Positions 1-8,139 of a stretch of 64,000 nt of DNA are shown here, one piece after another (the first letter of the stretch is position 1; each line of letters opens with the position of its first letter). This DNA comes from an uncultured Pelagibacteraceae bacterium (lineage in GTDB: Bacteria; Pseudomonadota; Alphaproteobacteria; Pelagibacterales; Pelagibacteraceae), in NCBI GenBank assembly GCA_902592375.1, contig CACJEG010000001.1:186001-250000 (forward strand). The letters run 5' to 3'. A model generated the notes under the pieces. The model was given only the letters and a program-made list of their open reading frames with translations. It was not told where the DNA came from and ran no database searches. A program made the translations under genes and the position numbers.

Positions 1-305
1 TTTTTTATAAAAGATAATTTTTCTAAATATTCAGATAAAACAGCTCCATATAATAAATGTCTGGAATTTATAATTCCAACAGAAGCAACTGCAACTAAAC
101 TAGATGCGCCCCCTGATAACAATTGTAAAAATACTATCTGTGAAGCTCCTCCAAAAATTATGAAAGACATTGCGTAAACTAAATATGGGTGAAATCCGAG
201 TTCAACACCGATTGCTCCACAAATTATTCCAAATGGAATAACAGAGAGCATGTGTGGTGAAATATCCAACATTCCTCGAGTAAATAATTGTTTTTTGGTA
301 AGCAT
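1..305 (-). CDS. azlC: AzlC-family branched-chain amino acid permease, 3' part outside window
   Basis: This is the N-terminal 101 residues of an inner-membrane protein that runs off the left edge of the window. The frame is open from an ATG at 305, with an in-frame stop just upstream. The readable part has the AzlC hallmarks: PFGIICGAIGVE in the first membrane segment, FGGASQ, and NSRHLLYGA at about residues 85-93. The family (with AzlD) exports branched-chain amino acids. It begins 12 bases after the stop of fbpC and so probably lies at the end of the iron transporter transcript. The link to iron is unclear; it may only be read-through organisation. Family assignment is good, substrate is inferred. 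Confidence 0.75.
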   Translation of the reverse strand, partial: MLTKKQLFTRGMLDISPHMLSVIPFGIICGAIGVELGFHPYLVYAMSFIIFGGASQIVFLQLLSGGASSLVAVASVGIINSRHLLYGAVLSEYLEKLSFIK

Positions 306-317
306 TTGCTTGTTTTA

Positions 318-1379
318 TTAAAAACAAACTATGTGATCAATATTAATCGGTCTTTTAATTCCAAACTTTTCGTCAGCTTCATGTTGATGTTCGTGATGGG
401 AATGAACAAAAACTGGTATTAACAAATCGCTGTTGGTTTTTAAAGTATAGATAAAGTTTGTTCCTCTAAATTTTCGATCTACTACTTCTAGCTTTAGATT
501 GCTTTTATCATCGTGCTCAAGGTCTTCTGGTTGTAATAATAATTGTACATTTGAACCTTTTGGATAACGCTTAATAAAATTACCTTTAATTGTTCCAAGA
601 TCCTCATTTTCTAACGAATTTTCTCCTGTTACTTTTGCTGGGATTAATATTCCACGATTTAAAAAATTTACTACTTCGACTGAGTTTGGAAAATGATAAA
701 CATTATAAGGATCGTCAAACTGTTTAATTTGGCCATCTAATATAATTGCACATTTGGTACCAAGATAAAAAGCTTCATAGGAGTCATGAGTAACAATTAT
801 TGTTGTAATTTTTAATTTACTTAATAATTTTTTTAATCTTACTTGAATTTCTTCTTTAAAACTTTGATCTACATTAGATAGGGGTTCATCTAAAAGCAAA
901 AGATCAGGTTGAGTTAATAGCGATCTTGCAAGCGAAGCTCTTTGCGCCTCCCCTGCACTAATTTCATGAGGATATTTTGGTAATATTTTTTCTATATCAA
1001 GAAAATCTATAATCTCTTTAAAACTAAGTTTTTTCTTTCTTTTTCCTTTATTTCTCTCTGCGCCTAATAAAATATTTTTTTCAACTGTGTAATGAGGAAA
1101 TAAACTGTTGTCCTGAAAAGCTAAAGATATGTTTCTATCTTCAGGTTCTACATTTTGATCTTTAGACGATAATAATTTTCCGTTTAATTTTATTGAACCT
1201 TTATCAATTTTTTCTAAACCAGCTATAGTCCTAAGTATTGTGGTTTTACCAATTCCTGAAGGACCAAGAATACATAAAGTATCCCCTTCATTTTCAATCG
1301 CAAAAGATGCATTCTTGACTTTAATCTTTCCACTTATAGTGAAATCAACATTTTTAATCTCTAAATAACTATCGCTCAT
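318..1379 (-). CDS. fbpC: Iron(III) ABC transporter ATP-binding protein
   Basis: This 353-residue cytoplasmic ATPase would energise ferric iron import. Walker A is GPSGIGKTT (residues 39-47), the Q-loop glutamine is Q89, the signature is the slightly unusual SAGEAQR (141-147), Walker B is LLLLDEP (160-166) and the switch histidine is H198. The region after about residue 230 is the TOBE-like regulatory extension normal for FbpC/PotA-type ATPases. The last stretch is rich in His and acidic residues (HSHHEHQHE near residues 329-337), which is not typical and could bind metal. It overlaps the end of fbpB by 11 bases, so it is translated from the same mRNA. Specificity rests on the adjacent fbpA and fbpB. 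Confidence 0.88.
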   Translation of the reverse strand: MSDSYLEIKNVDFTISGKIKVKNASFAIENEGDTLCILGPSGIGKTTILRTIAGLEKIDKGSIKLNGKLLSSKDQNVEPEDRNISLAFQDNSLFPHYTVEKNILLGAERNKGKRKKKLSFKEIIDFLDIEKILPKYPHEISAGEAQRASLARSLLTQPDLLLLDEPLSNVDQSFKEEIQVRLKKLLSKLKITTIIVTHDSYEAFYLGTKCAIILDGQIKQFDDPYNVYHFPNSVEVVNFLNRGILIPAKVTGENSLENEDLGTIKGNFIKRYPKGSNVQLLLQPEDLEHDDKSNLKLEVVDRKFRGTNFIYTLKTNSDLLIPVFVHSHHEHQHEADEKFGIKRPINIDHIVCF

Positions 1380-2997
1380 TTTCCCTCAGTATATATTTAG
1401 ATGTAAGCATTATAAATAGAGTTGCAATCAAAATTAGAAACAATGAAGGAACAGCTGCAGCTTCTAATAAGTCTTCTGAAGCAGATATATAAGCTGTAGT
1501 TGCAAATGTTTCAAAATTAAAAGGTCTTAAAATCAAAGTGATTGGCAATTCTCTTATTATTTCTAAAGAAATTAGTATTCCAACAAATAAAAGAGAGTTT
1601 CTTAAGAAAGGTACATGAATATTCATGAAAGTTTTCTTCTTAGAGTAACCAAGCAAATATGAACTTTCATCGACGGAAATATTTATTTTCTCATAACCAG
1701 ATTTTATTCCATTAAAGGCTAAAGAATAGAATCTTACAAAATAAACTAAGACAAGTCCAAGAATGGAACCAATAAACATTTTTTTAATAGATAAAAAACC
1801 TAGTGCTTTTACAACATTGTCATCAAACCATGCAATAAAAGTTATAAATGCCACTGCTAAAATTACTCCTGGAATTGCATAACCAGAAATAGATAAAGTA
1901 GATAAAAAGTTTAAAGTTTTATTTTTAGAAACTCTATTTCCATAATTAGAAATTAAAGAAAAAATTATTAAAACTAAGCTTGATAATAACACCAAGTACA
2001 AAGTGTTTAATGTTAAAGTTACTACTGGAATATCAAAAAGATTTTCAGGAAATTTTAATGTCCAATAAAGCATTTGACTTAGTGGAAATAAAAAACTTAG
2101 AAAAAAAACTAAGAAGCAAATTGAGAAAGCAAAAAATGCTTTAGTTCCTGATAGTTGAATTTTTTCTTTTTGTTTAAATCCACCTTTAGTATTGGCGTGA
2201 TATCTTGCTTTTTTTCTAGATAAATTTTCTAAAATAAATATTGCAAAAATGAATAGAAGAAGAAAAAAAGATATCCTGTTTGAGAAAGCTAAGTCATCAA
2301 ATGTAATCCAAGAATTGTAAATACCTGTTGTTAAAGTATTTATAGAAAAGAAATCAACTGCCCCAAATTCGGCTAAAGTCTCCATCGCAACTAGAGAAAG
2401 GCCTGCAACAATTGCTGGTCTAGCGGCAGGTAAGATTAAAGAATAAAAGGATTTTGCTTTTGAAAATCCTAAATTTCTACCTAAATCAATTAAATTTTGA
2501 GATTGATACTGAAATGATGCTCTTGAAAGAATATAAACATAAGCAAATAGTGAAAAAGATAGTGAAAGTACAGCTCCTATTAGACCATCAAACTTTGGAA
2601 TACTTTGATTATAATTTGCCTCTCCAAACAAATTTTTCAATATCGAATATAAAGTTCCATAATTTTCAAAGAAAGCTGTCAATGAATATGCGTAAATATA
2701 AGGAGGTACAGCAAAAGATAATATGAGTGCCCATTTAAAAAAATTACTAAAAGGAAATTTATAAAAAGAAACTAAATAAGCCGTACTAGTTCCAATTAAA
2801 AAAGTTAAAACTAAAACACTAATCAGCAAAACTAGTGAATTAAAAATATATTCAAATAAAAAGGTATCCTTTAGAATTTGATAATAATTTGATGTATCCT
2901 CAAAAAAACTAGTGAATACAGTAACAATTGGTATAGCAACAAAAATTGATACCAGTAAAGAACTTAAAAACCAAAAATTAATTTTTTTTAAATACAT
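1369..2997 (-). CDS. fbpB: Iron(III) ABC transporter permease, two-domain
   Basis: This inner-membrane permease has two fused binding-protein-dependent transport domains and about twelve hydrophobic segments, the layout of FbpB/SfuB/FutB iron(III) permeases. The EAA-type cytoplasmic loops are recognisable (LGRNLGFSKAKSFYSLILP in the first half and SSYLLGYSKKKTFMNIHVP in the second). An upstream TTG at 3015 would add six residues, but the ATG at 2997 has a good ribosome site (AAAAGGG) four bases upstream and starts a normal N-terminus (MYLKKINFWF), so I chose it, giving 542 residues. A large stem-loop lies immediately upstream (3014-3064). fbpB follows fbpA and the 64-residue gene and overlaps fbpC. 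Confidence 0.87.
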   Translation of the reverse strand: MYLKKINFWFLSSLLVSIFVAIPIVTVFTSFFEDTSNYYQILKDTFLFEYIFNSLVLLISVLVLTFLIGTSTAYLVSFYKFPFSNFFKWALILSFAVPPYIYAYSLTAFFENYGTLYSILKNLFGEANYNQSIPKFDGLIGAVLSLSFSLFAYVYILSRASFQYQSQNLIDLGRNLGFSKAKSFYSLILPAARPAIVAGLSLVAMETLAEFGAVDFFSINTLTTGIYNSWITFDDLAFSNRISFFLLLFIFAIFILENLSRKKARYHANTKGGFKQKEKIQLSGTKAFFAFSICFLVFFLSFLFPLSQMLYWTLKFPENLFDIPVVTLTLNTLYLVLLSSLVLIIFSLISNYGNRVSKNKTLNFLSTLSISGYAIPGVILAVAFITFIAWFDDNVVKALGFLSIKKMFIGSILGLVLVYFVRFYSLAFNGIKSGYEKINISVDESSYLLGYSKKKTFMNIHVPFLRNSLLFVGILISLEIIRELPITLILRPFNFETFATTAYISASEDLLEAAAVPSLFLILIATLFIMLTSKYILRENER

Positions 2998-3013
2998 TTT
3001 TACCCTTTTGTTC

Positions 3014-3064
3014 AAGTGAACATAATCAATAGTAGGGTAAATAACTATTGAGTTATGTTCACTT
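3014..3064 (-). other. Long intercistronic stem-loop upstream of fbpB
   Basis: Arms at 3014-3033 and 3044-3064 are complementary over 20 base pairs with a single bulged base, closing a 10-base loop (3034-3043). It sits nine bases after the stop of the small gene at 3073-3267 and 16 bases before the fbpB ATG. No U-run follows in the direction of transcription, so it looks like an mRNA-stabilising or processing element, not a classical terminator. The loop contains eight bases (3034-3041) complementary to the fbpB ribosome-binding region (2999-3006). Confidence 0.75.
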
Positions 3065-3072
3065 TTTGAAAA

Positions 3073-3267
3073 TTAACTTTTTAAATCAAAAACATTAATG
3101 ACACGATCAATATCATCATTTCCGATCTCAGATAATTTTCTATTATTTATTTTATTTTTAATTTTTTCACATTGTGACAAGCACGGCTCACAAGTTATCT
3201 GACCCTCTAGAGAACCACTTTTGCCTGGAGAAATGTCTAAATTAAAATTAAATAAATTCTTTCTCAC
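3073..3267 (-). CDS. 64-residue Cys-motif protein in the iron transporter operon, unknown
   Basis: I do not recognise this short protein. It starts with GTG at 3267, preceded by an AAGGA ribosome site that overlaps the fbpA stop, seven bases after fbpA. It has no signal peptide or membrane segment, so it is predicted cytoplasmic. Its one striking element is a C26-x2-C29-x3-C33 motif (TCEPCLSQC) followed by a Lys/Asn-rich, probably helical region. Three spaced cysteines in an iron operon could bind Fe, an Fe-S cluster or zinc, but that is inference. Its position between binding protein and permease, a good ribosome site and the stem-loop right after its stop argue that it is a real gene. Confidence 0.6.
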   Translation of the reverse strand: MRKNLFNFNLDISPGKSGSLEGQITCEPCLSQCEKIKNKINNRKLSEIGNDDIDRVINVFDLKS

Positions 3268-3274
3268 TTTTTCC

Positions 3275-4303
3275 TTACTTCCATCCAGCAGCTGTCATTA
3301 CCTCTAATGCAGCGGCTTGATTTTTTCCATAGCTTGAAACTTTAGTTGTTAAATCTTGTTTAAAATCTAATCCTAAATTATTCACTACTAATGGATTTGG
3401 AGATACCCCAGCTATCATTGGAAACTCAAAAGTATTATTTGTAAAATGTTCCTGAGCCTCTGGTGATAATAAAAAGTCGACAAGAGCGATAGCATTTGCT
3501 TTGTTAGGAGCCCCTTTTACTAAAGCTGCACAACTAATATTCATGTGTGTTCCTCTATCATTTTGATTAGGAAAAAATGCCTTAACTTTTTTAGCAGCTT
3601 CTTGTTGTTCTGCTCCTTTATTACCAGATAGCATTAGTGCCAAGTAATAAGTATTTGCTACAGCGATATCGGCTTCTCCAGCCGCAACCGCCATAATTTG
3701 AGCTCTGTCATTTCCTTTTGGTGTTCTTGCCATGTTAGAAACAACTCCTTTAGACCATTCAGCAGCAGCTTTCTTTCCATTATTTTCAATTAATGAAGCT
3801 ACAAGTGACTTGTTATAAATGTTACTTGATTTTCTAATTACTAATCTACCTTTCCATTTTGGATCAGCTAGACCTTCATATGTTAATCCTGATAATTCAG
3901 CACCACTAACTCTTTCTGGTGAGTAGTAAATTATTCTTGCTCTTTTTGCTACTCCTACCCAGTGTGTAGTTCTAAAATTTTTTGGAACAGAAGATTTAAT
4001 TGTTGGAGACACCAAACCACTTTGAGTCATTCCTTTAGCCTTGAAAGCTCCACATCTTCCAGCATCAGCAGTAATATAAAGATCAGCTGAAGAGTCAGTC
4101 CCCTCTTCAATCATTCTTTTTTCTAATGCACTGGCCTTTCCATTAATCAGGTTTACTTTAATTCCAGTTTTGTTGGTAAATTTGCTATAAAGCTCATTAT
4201 CTGCTTTGTAATGTCTTGCATTGAAGATATTTACTTCATTTGCAATCGCAAAAGACGAGACTATTAAAGAAACAAATAAACTTATTATTGTTACTTTTTT
4301 CAT
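3275..4303 (-). CDS. fbpA: Iron(III) ABC transporter periplasmic binding protein
   Basis: This 342-residue protein captures ferric iron in the periplasm. A signal peptide covers about residues 1-21 (hydrophobic core then AIA-NE). The mature part begins VNIFNARHYKAD, the usual start of FbpA/FutA proteins, and H31, Y32 and the paired tyrosines Y219-Y220 (ANTYYLALML) match the tyrosine-based iron site of the family. It has its own upstream region with two palindromes typical of iron-responsive control (4338-4373). It is first in the order fbpA, 64-residue protein, fbpB, fbpC, azlC. Length is normal. The AAAGGATAC before the ATG is the likely ribosome site. Confidence 0.9.
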   Translation of the reverse strand: MKKVTIISLFVSLIVSSFAIANEVNIFNARHYKADNELYSKFTNKTGIKVNLINGKASALEKRMIEEGTDSSADLYITADAGRCGAFKAKGMTQSGLVSPTIKSSVPKNFRTTHWVGVAKRARIIYYSPERVSGAELSGLTYEGLADPKWKGRLVIRKSSNIYNKSLVASLIENNGKKAAAEWSKGVVSNMARTPKGNDRAQIMAVAAGEADIAVANTYYLALMLSGNKGAEQQEAAKKVKAFFPNQNDRGTHMNISCAALVKGAPNKANAIALVDFLLSPEAQEHFTNNTFEFPMIAGVSPNPLVVNNLGLDFKQDLTTKVSSYGKNQAAALEVMTAAGWK

Positions 4304-4332
4304 TGTATCCTTTTCTTTACCCTAATTGATTT

Positions 4333-4373
4333 GCGAATGAGAATTATTCTCAATGCGAATGATTATCAATCGC
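4333..4373 (-). promoter_or_regulatory. Tandem iron-regulator-like palindromes upstream of fbpA
   Basis: Two adjacent inverted repeats precede fbpA. TGAGAATTATTCTCA (4338-4352) is a perfect 15-base palindrome and also fits TGA-N9-TCA, the pattern described for RirA boxes. GCGAATGATTATCAATCGC (4355-4373) is a 19-base imperfect palindrome resembling Fur boxes. The octamer GCGAATGA occurs at 4333 and 4355, a 22-base period, about two helical turns, which would suit two dimers side by side. Iron-repressed control of fbpA is the natural reading; which regulator binds (Fur, RirA or Irr) cannot be told from here. Confidence 0.7.
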
Positions 4374-4426
4374 ATATTTTGTCGCAGAATACAAGGACTT
4401 TTTGATATTATTTATAGAGGATATTT

Positions 4427-5314
4427 TTATTTCCAGTCTCCAATTTTACTGAACAAGAAATTTCTAAAAGCTTGGACTCTAGCTGTGTTTTTTAATGATT
4501 GCGGGTACACAAAGTGAGCTTCTGTTATTGGTCCTTCTACTTTTGGAAGAACTTTAATTATATTACTAGTATTTGAAACTAAATATTCTGGCAATGCTGC
4601 CAAACCCACTCCAGACTCAACACCATATAATAAACCACTAACACTATTAACCTTCATAATAGATTTTCTTTTTTTTCCATCATGCATTCCTATTTTTAAG
4701 GCCCAATCAGGGTTATAAACTGGCGAAGGAGCACCTTTTCCAAAAGAAATAAATTTATGTTTATTTAAATCATTAACTGTTTTTGGCATCCCATTTTTTT
4801 CTAAGTATTTATTTGATCCATAAATATAATACTTAATATCAACCAATTTTTTCTGAATATAGTTAAGCTGTTTTGGTCTTCTCATAAAAATTCCGATATC
4901 AGCTTGACGAGTACTTAGATCTAATTCTTTATCATCAAAAACGAGTTCAATCTCAATTTCTGGATTAAGTGTCATAAATTCTTGAATTCTTGGTGTTAAC
5001 CAATGTGTTCCAAAACTTCTTACAGTTGTAATTGTTAATTTTCCTGTTGGTTTGCTCTTTTGATCACCTAATGATGTTTCAACTTCTTTAAGTTTACTTA
5101 TTACTTCATGAGCAGTTTTAAAAACATATTCTCCATTTTGCGTAAGTGTCAATCCTCTTGCATGTCTTTCAAACAACTGCACTTTTAAATCTTGTTCTAA
5201 TGATTGTATTTGTCTACTTATAGCTGATTGACTGAGATTTAAGTTAACAGTAGCGTTCGTAAAACTACCTGCTTCTGCGACGGCATGAAAAATTTTTAAT
5301 TTATCCCAATCCAT
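4427..5314 (-). CDS. LysR-family transcriptional regulator
   Basis: This 295-residue DNA-binding regulator has the N-terminal LysR winged helix (about residues 2-60, LKIFHAVAEAGSFTNAT, SQSAISRQIQSLE) and a C-terminal periplasmic-binding-like effector domain from about residue 90. Its start codon overlaps the stop of the upstream AcuI-like reductase as TAATG, so the two are translationally coupled. LysR proteins often control neighbouring genes, but the fbp operon downstream has its own promoter region. The target and effector are unknown; control of the reductase or of folE is possible. Confidence 0.85.
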   Translation of the reverse strand: MDWDKLKIFHAVAEAGSFTNATVNLNLSQSAISRQIQSLEQDLKVQLFERHARGLTLTQNGEYVFKTAHEVISKLKEVETSLGDQKSKPTGKLTITTVRSFGTHWLTPRIQEFMTLNPEIEIELVFDDKELDLSTRQADIGIFMRRPKQLNYIQKKLVDIKYYIYGSNKYLEKNGMPKTVNDLNKHKFISFGKGAPSPVYNPDWALKIGMHDGKKRKSIMKVNSVSGLLYGVESGVGLAALPEYLVSNTSNIIKVLPKVEGPITEAHFVYPQSLKNTARVQAFRNFLFSKIGDWK

Positions 5315-6315
5315 TATTTATTTAAATCAACTAATACTCTTCCAGCAATTTCACCTTTTAAAATTTTTGGATAAGTTTCAACTAATTCCTCCAAACTAAC
5401 AGTTAAAACTGATTTTTCAATTAAATCAAAATCAATTAATTTAGATGCTTCTCCCCAAATAAATTCTCTCCTCTTTATACTGCAATTAGCAGAGTCCATT
5501 CCCCAAACTTTAATACCTCTTAACATGAAAGGAAGTAAGTTTGTATTAAGCTCATTACTGTTTGCATTTCCACAAACTGCTATAATTCCATTTGATTTTG
5601 TTTGAGCTATTGCGTTTGCTAAAATTTTTCCACCCACAGTGTCAACTACTCCATCCCATAAACCCTTATCTATTGGTCTTGGATCTTTATCAAATTCAGC
5701 CCTATTTATAATGTTTTTAGCACCTAATGATTTTAAATAGTCTAACTTAGAATCTTTTCCTGTTACTGCAGTAACGTTGTAACCTAATTTAGTTAAAGCC
5801 ATAACTGCTAAACTACCAACTCCACCAGTTGCACCAGTTACCAAAACATCATTAACTTTTTCTCCTAGTAAAATACTTTCTCTTGCTTGAATGGCAAAAG
5901 CACTCATTAAAGACGTTAAACCAGCTGTACCTAAAATCATTGCTTGTTTGCTGGTTAAACTATCTGGTTTTTTTACTAAAAAATCTCCACTTACTTTTGC
6001 AATTTGTGAAAAGCCTCCAAAAAAAACTTCTCCCACTCTAAAACCAGTAAGTATTACTTCATCGCCTTCTTTAAATTTTGGATTTTCACTTACAATAACA
6101 GTTCCAGAAAAATCTATTCCTGGGATGTGAGGATATTCTTTAACTAATCTTCCCCCATTCTTTAGAATCATTCCATCTTTAAAGTTTAAATCTGAATAAT
6201 CTACTTTTACAGTTACATCACCATGTTTTAGGAAACTTTTATCTAAGGATTTTACTTCACGCGAAAAATTTTCGCCTTCTTGGTTAAGGACTATTGCTTT
6301 AAATTGGTCAGACAC
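5314..6315 (-). CDS. acuI: AcuI/YhdH-type NADPH-dependent quinone/acryloyl-CoA reductase
   Basis: This 333-residue medium-chain reductase belongs to the zinc-free YhdH/AcuI group. Diagnostic features are LNFKDGMILKNGG (about 43-55), PHIPGIDFSGTV (62-73) and the NADP-binding VTGATGGVGSLAV (159-171). AcuI reduces acryloyl-CoA to propionyl-CoA with NADPH, the detoxifying step after cleavage of DMSP to acrylate. It lies between folE (one base apart) and a LysR regulator. A DddP-like protein is encoded at 20022-21257, which would fit a DMSP role, but the two are not in one operon. The alternative is a general quinone oxidoreductase-like enzyme; the subfamily call is fairly firm, the substrate is inferred. 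Confidence 0.75.
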   Translation of the reverse strand: MSDQFKAIVLNQEGENFSREVKSLDKSFLKHGDVTVKVDYSDLNFKDGMILKNGGRLVKEYPHIPGIDFSGTVIVSENPKFKEGDEVILTGFRVGEVFFGGFSQIAKVSGDFLVKKPDSLTSKQAMILGTAGLTSLMSAFAIQARESILLGEKVNDVLVTGATGGVGSLAVMALTKLGYNVTAVTGKDSKLDYLKSLGAKNIINRAEFDKDPRPIDKGLWDGVVDTVGGKILANAIAQTKSNGIIAVCGNANSNELNTNLLPFMLRGIKVWGMDSANCSIKRREFIWGEASKLIDFDLIEKSVLTVSLEELVETYPKILKGEIAGRVLVDLNK

Positions 6316-6316
6316 A

Positions 6317-6937
6317 CTAGTCTTTTAACTCAGTGCTGATAAATCGTAAATATCTATTTTGATAACTAAGGTCTTCTTTAAATTGACCTAAGTAAAAATT
6401 AGTTACTGTTGTTGCTTGTTCTTTTTTTATACCCCTCATAGTCATACACTGATGGGTTGAATCTATTGTAACAGCTACACCTTTTGCATCTAAAGCTTCC
6501 ATTAGAGTATTTGCAATCTGAACAGTTAATCTTTCTTGTGTCTGTAATCTCTTTGAAAATATTTCAACTACTCTTGCAATTTTACTTAATCCTACAACTC
6601 TTTCATTTGGTATGTAGGCAACATGAGCTTTTCCTATAATTGGAGCCATGTGATGTTCACAGTGACTTTGCACTGAAATATTTTTTTGAACAACCATATC
6701 GCTGTAACCTTCGACATCACCAAAAGTTTTATCTAATACTTTTTTTGCATCCTCATTGTAACCTTGAAAATATTCTTTGAATGCTTTTACAACTCTTTTA
6801 GGAGTTTCTAACAAGCCCTCTCTTTTAGGATCTTCGCCCATCCAAGATAAAATGGTTCTAATAGCTTCTTCAGCTTCTTTATCCGAAACCTTTTTTATAT
6901 CTAAATTTTTGTCGTCTGTGTCTTTTACTAATTTCAT
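6317..6937 (-). CDS. folE: GTP cyclohydrolase I
   Basis: This enzyme converts GTP to 7,8-dihydroneopterin triphosphate, the first step of tetrahydrofolate synthesis in the cytoplasm. The zinc ligands are visible: C93 and H96 in QSHCEHHMAP and C164 in THQCMTMRG. Length (206 residues) is typical. A folate supply gene fits a genome region with many tetrahydrofolate-dependent demethylases. It is divergent from hisI across 78 bases and reads into the AcuI-like gene one base downstream. Confidence 0.93.
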   Translation of the reverse strand: MKLVKDTDDKNLDIKKVSDKEAEEAIRTILSWMGEDPKREGLLETPKRVVKAFKEYFQGYNEDAKKVLDKTFGDVEGYSDMVVQKNISVQSHCEHHMAPIIGKAHVAYIPNERVVGLSKIARVVEIFSKRLQTQERLTVQIANTLMEALDAKGVAVTIDSTHQCMTMRGIKKEQATTVTNFYLGQFKEDLSYQNRYLRFISTELKD

Positions 6938-7015
6938 AGCGCCTTTTTATACAGTAAATACCTCAATTTAAAAATATTTAATATATTTAGATATGTGCTA
7001 AATAATCACCCCTGT

Positions 7016-7483
7016 ATGTTCAAAAAAAGAGAAAATATCTATGATATTGAAGAAGGAAATCTTCTATCACCAAAATTTGATAATGATGGATTGATTCCAG
7101 TTATTACTATGTGTTCAAAAACAAAGGATGTTTTAATGCATGGATACATGAATGTAGAAGCTTTGAAAAAGACAATTGAAACCAAAGAGGCACACTATTT
7201 TAGTAGATCGAGAAAAGCTATCTGGCACAAAGGTAAAACAAGTGGTTTTACACAAAAGGTTACTGAAATAAGAATTGATGATGATCAAGACTCAATATGG
7301 TTAACAGTTGATATCGGCGATGGAGCAAGTTGTCATGTTGGTTATAGATCGTGTTTTTATAGATCAATTCCTATGGGACCAATAGAAAATGGAAGAAAAG
7401 TTGAAATGCAATTTCTTGAAAAAGAAAAAAAATTTGATCCTGAAGAAGTTTATAAAGGACAACCAAATCCAACAAAAATTTAA
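7016..7483 (+). CDS. hisI: Phosphoribosyl-AMP cyclohydrolase
   Basis: This enzyme opens the purine ring of phosphoribosyl-AMP in the third step of histidine synthesis. The core motifs are HGYMNVEAL, YFSRSRKAIWHKG (the strongly conserved substrate-binding stretch), the aspartate-rich DIGDGASCHVG that binds magnesium and zinc, and SCFYR. The longer reading frame begins at 6995, but the family N-terminus matches MFKKRENIYDIE, so I start at 7016 (155 residues). No clear ribosome site decides between the two. There is no HisE part and no other his gene next to it, so it is a stand-alone hisI. Confidence 0.9.
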   Translation: MFKKRENIYDIEEGNLLSPKFDNDGLIPVITMCSKTKDVLMHGYMNVEALKKTIETKEAHYFSRSRKAIWHKGKTSGFTQKVTEIRIDDDQDSIWLTVDIGDGASCHVGYRSCFYRSIPMGPIENGRKVEMQFLEKEKKFDPEEVYKGQPNPTKI

Positions 7484-7497
7484 AAAATATTTAATTT

Positions 7498-8127
7498 ATG
7501 TCAGAAGATAAAATAAATATTATTAGACCATTTGGTCCAAGTATTGCAAAAGTAGAACTACCAATAATTATAATTGAAAAACTAAATGATTATGTAGATC
7601 AAATAATAGAAGATGAAAAAAAATCAAAAGAATTAGATAATGGGAACAACTTAGCTGGAAATGTAAAACAAGAATTCAAACTTGAAAAAAATATCATGGA
7701 AGAATCTGGATTTTTAAATTTTCTAGCTAGTAAAACAAGTAGATGGATAGAAATAACTGAGAATAAAAAAATTACAGAATTTAATATTATTTCTAGCTGG
7801 ATAGTTAGACAATTTGAAAATGAATATAATCCTATTCATTGGCATGGGGGCCATATCTCTGGTGTTGGATATTTAAAACTTCCTGAGAGTTTTGGTGAAA
7901 CTTTTCAGTCTGTAAAAAAAAATAATGTAAATGGTAATTTGTCATTAATACATGGAAGTAAAATGTTTAATTCATCATCAATAATTAATATAAAACCTAA
8001 TGTTGGTGATTTTTATTTTTTTCCAAATTATATGATGCATTCAGTATTTCCTTTTTATGGAAAAGACGAAAGAAGATCTGTTTCATTTAATGCAAGAATA
8101 GATGATAAGATTTACAATACTAATTAA
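7498..8127 (+). CDS. 2-oxoglutarate/Fe(II)-dependent oxygenase, PF13759-like
   Basis: This 209-residue protein has the double-stranded beta-helix signature of a small 2OG-Fe(II) oxygenase group common in marine bacteria and their phages: PIHWHGGHISGVGYLKLPE in the middle (metal-binding histidine region), then IKPNVGDFYFFPNYMMHSV with the distal histidine, and RRSVSFN with the arginine that binds 2-oxoglutarate. It follows hisI by 14 bases and is 12 bases before the DUF2237 gene. The substrate is unknown; related proteins hydroxylate proteins, but nothing here shows that. Confidence 0.75.
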   Translation: MSEDKINIIRPFGPSIAKVELPIIIIEKLNDYVDQIIEDEKKSKELDNGNNLAGNVKQEFKLEKNIMEESGFLNFLASKTSRWIEITENKKITEFNIISSWIVRQFENEYNPIHWHGGHISGVGYLKLPESFGETFQSVKKNNVNGNLSLIHGSKMFNSSSIINIKPNVGDFYFFPNYMMHSVFPFYGKDERRSVSFNARIDDKIYNTN

Positions 8128-8139
8128 TAAAAAAAATTA

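Noticed and set aside
2454-2726. 90-codon plus-strand frame inside fbpB
   Set aside because: Antisense shadow with no supporting context.
2998-3015. TTG start for fbpB at 3015
   Set aside because: The ATG at 2997 has a better ribosome site and a normal N-terminus; the TTG lies at the foot of the hairpin.
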